NCBI GenBank assembly: GCA_023423015.1
Contig: JAFAGE010000168.1
Location: 1-7,200, forward strand
DNA: 7,200 nucleotides
Direction of reading: 5' to 3'
Source: Bacteroidota bacterium
Lineage (GTDB): Bacteria; Bacteroidota; Bacteroidia; Chitinophagales; Chitinophagaceae
Part shown: positions 7,140 to 7,200 of the stretch, piece after piece
Layout of the letters: the number at the start of each line of letters is the position of its first letter
How positions within the stretch are numbered: the first letter of the stretch is position 1
Notes under the pieces: generated by a model
The model's database searches: none
Seen by the model: only the letters and a program-made list of their open reading frames with translations
Told to the model about the DNA's origin: nothing
Position numbers and translations under genes: made by a program

Positions 7140-7200
7140 GGAATAACAATTACTTTCCTGCCCTCTATTTCAAACCGAACCTTATCAGTCAGTTCGAGTA
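7133..7200 (-). CDS. FecR-like anti-sigma factor, C-terminal end only
   Basis: Reading the minus strand from the window edge, codons 7198-7136 give 21 residues ending VRFEIEGRKVIVIPK, then TAA at 7135-7133. This matches the closing strands of the C-terminal domain of Bacteroidota FecR proteins (DUF4974), which often end in a F-x-I-E/D-G-K/R-x-V-x-I strand pair just before the stop. FecR is an inner-membrane anti-sigma factor: its periplasmic C-terminal part contacts the STN domain of a partner SusC, and its cytoplasmic part controls an ECF sigma factor. The position directly upstream of an STN-bearing SusC, 120 bp away and in the same direction, supports the call independently. Only a short tail is visible, so the ID depends on the motif plus context; an ECF sigma gene would be expected just beyond the window. 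Confidence 0.68.
   Translation of the reverse strand, partial: LELTDKVRFEIEGRKVIVIPK

Larger units (their letters stand above)
1..7200 (-). other. SusC/SusD-type polysaccharide-utilisation locus (partial)
   Basis: All five supported genes are co-directional on the minus strand, in the order FecR tail, SusC, SusD, PKD/CBM9-like lipoprotein, GH114-like secreted protein. This is the classic order of a Bacteroidota PUL: regulator, transporter, surface binding proteins, enzyme. The susC-susD gap is 19 bp and the susD-to-lipoprotein gap is 12 bp, so these three probably share a transcript. The enzyme gene follows after 126 bp and could be co-transcribed or have its own promoter. Both ends are cut: the FecR gene continues beyond base 7200 and the enzyme gene beyond base 1. 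The substrate is not proven by sequence. Confidence 0.8.

Noticed and set aside
1..7200. CRISPR arrays, insertion sequences, tRNA/rRNA genes
   Set aside because: I saw no regularly spaced repeats, no transposase motifs or terminal inverted repeats, and no cloverleaf or rRNA-like sequence. Coding occupies almost the whole window.

Overview
The window looks like part of a polysaccharide-utilisation locus (PUL) from a Bacteroidota chromosome, most likely a Chitinophagaceae-like soil or environmental member. This placement rests on an adjacent SusC/SusD pair, a SusC receptor with an N-terminal STN signalling domain, the tail of a FecR-type anti-sigma factor just upstream, acidic-tailed surface lipoproteins, and A-rich leaders with little Shine-Dalgarno signal. 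It is a family-level reading by eye, not a database result.

Every gene I can support is on the minus strand, so transcription runs from high to low coordinates. At 7200-7133 are the last 21 codons of a FecR-like anti-sigma factor. A leader of about 120 bp follows (7132-7013) with two short dyads. One of them would fold over the only Shine-Dalgarno-like sequence in front of susC. Next come a 1149-residue SusC-like TonB-dependent transporter (7012-3563), a 490-residue SusD-like lipoprotein (3543-2071), and a 293-residue lipoprotein with a PKD domain followed by a CBM9-like beta-sandwich (2058-1177). The gaps of 19 and 12 bp suggest that these three genes form one operon. After a 126-bp gap that holds a promoter-like element and a tandem heptamer, a long ORF starts at 1050 and stays open to base 1.

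That last ORF (350 codons seen, 3' end outside the window) is the most interesting part. Its final ~60 residues resemble the first strands of the GH114 / COG2342 (TM1410- and MJ1477-like) TIM barrel, the family containing endo-alpha-1,4-polygalactosaminidases. Residues ~73-135 resemble the late part of the same barrel. The order is therefore reversed relative to the usual family, which suggests either a circular permutation or a tandem or partial duplication.

Working model (inference): the FecR/ECF sigma pair senses substrate through the STN domain of SusC. SusD and the PKD-CBM9 lipoprotein capture glycan at the cell surface, and the GH114-like enzyme cuts it. If the family call holds, a galactosamine-containing polymer is a candidate substrate.
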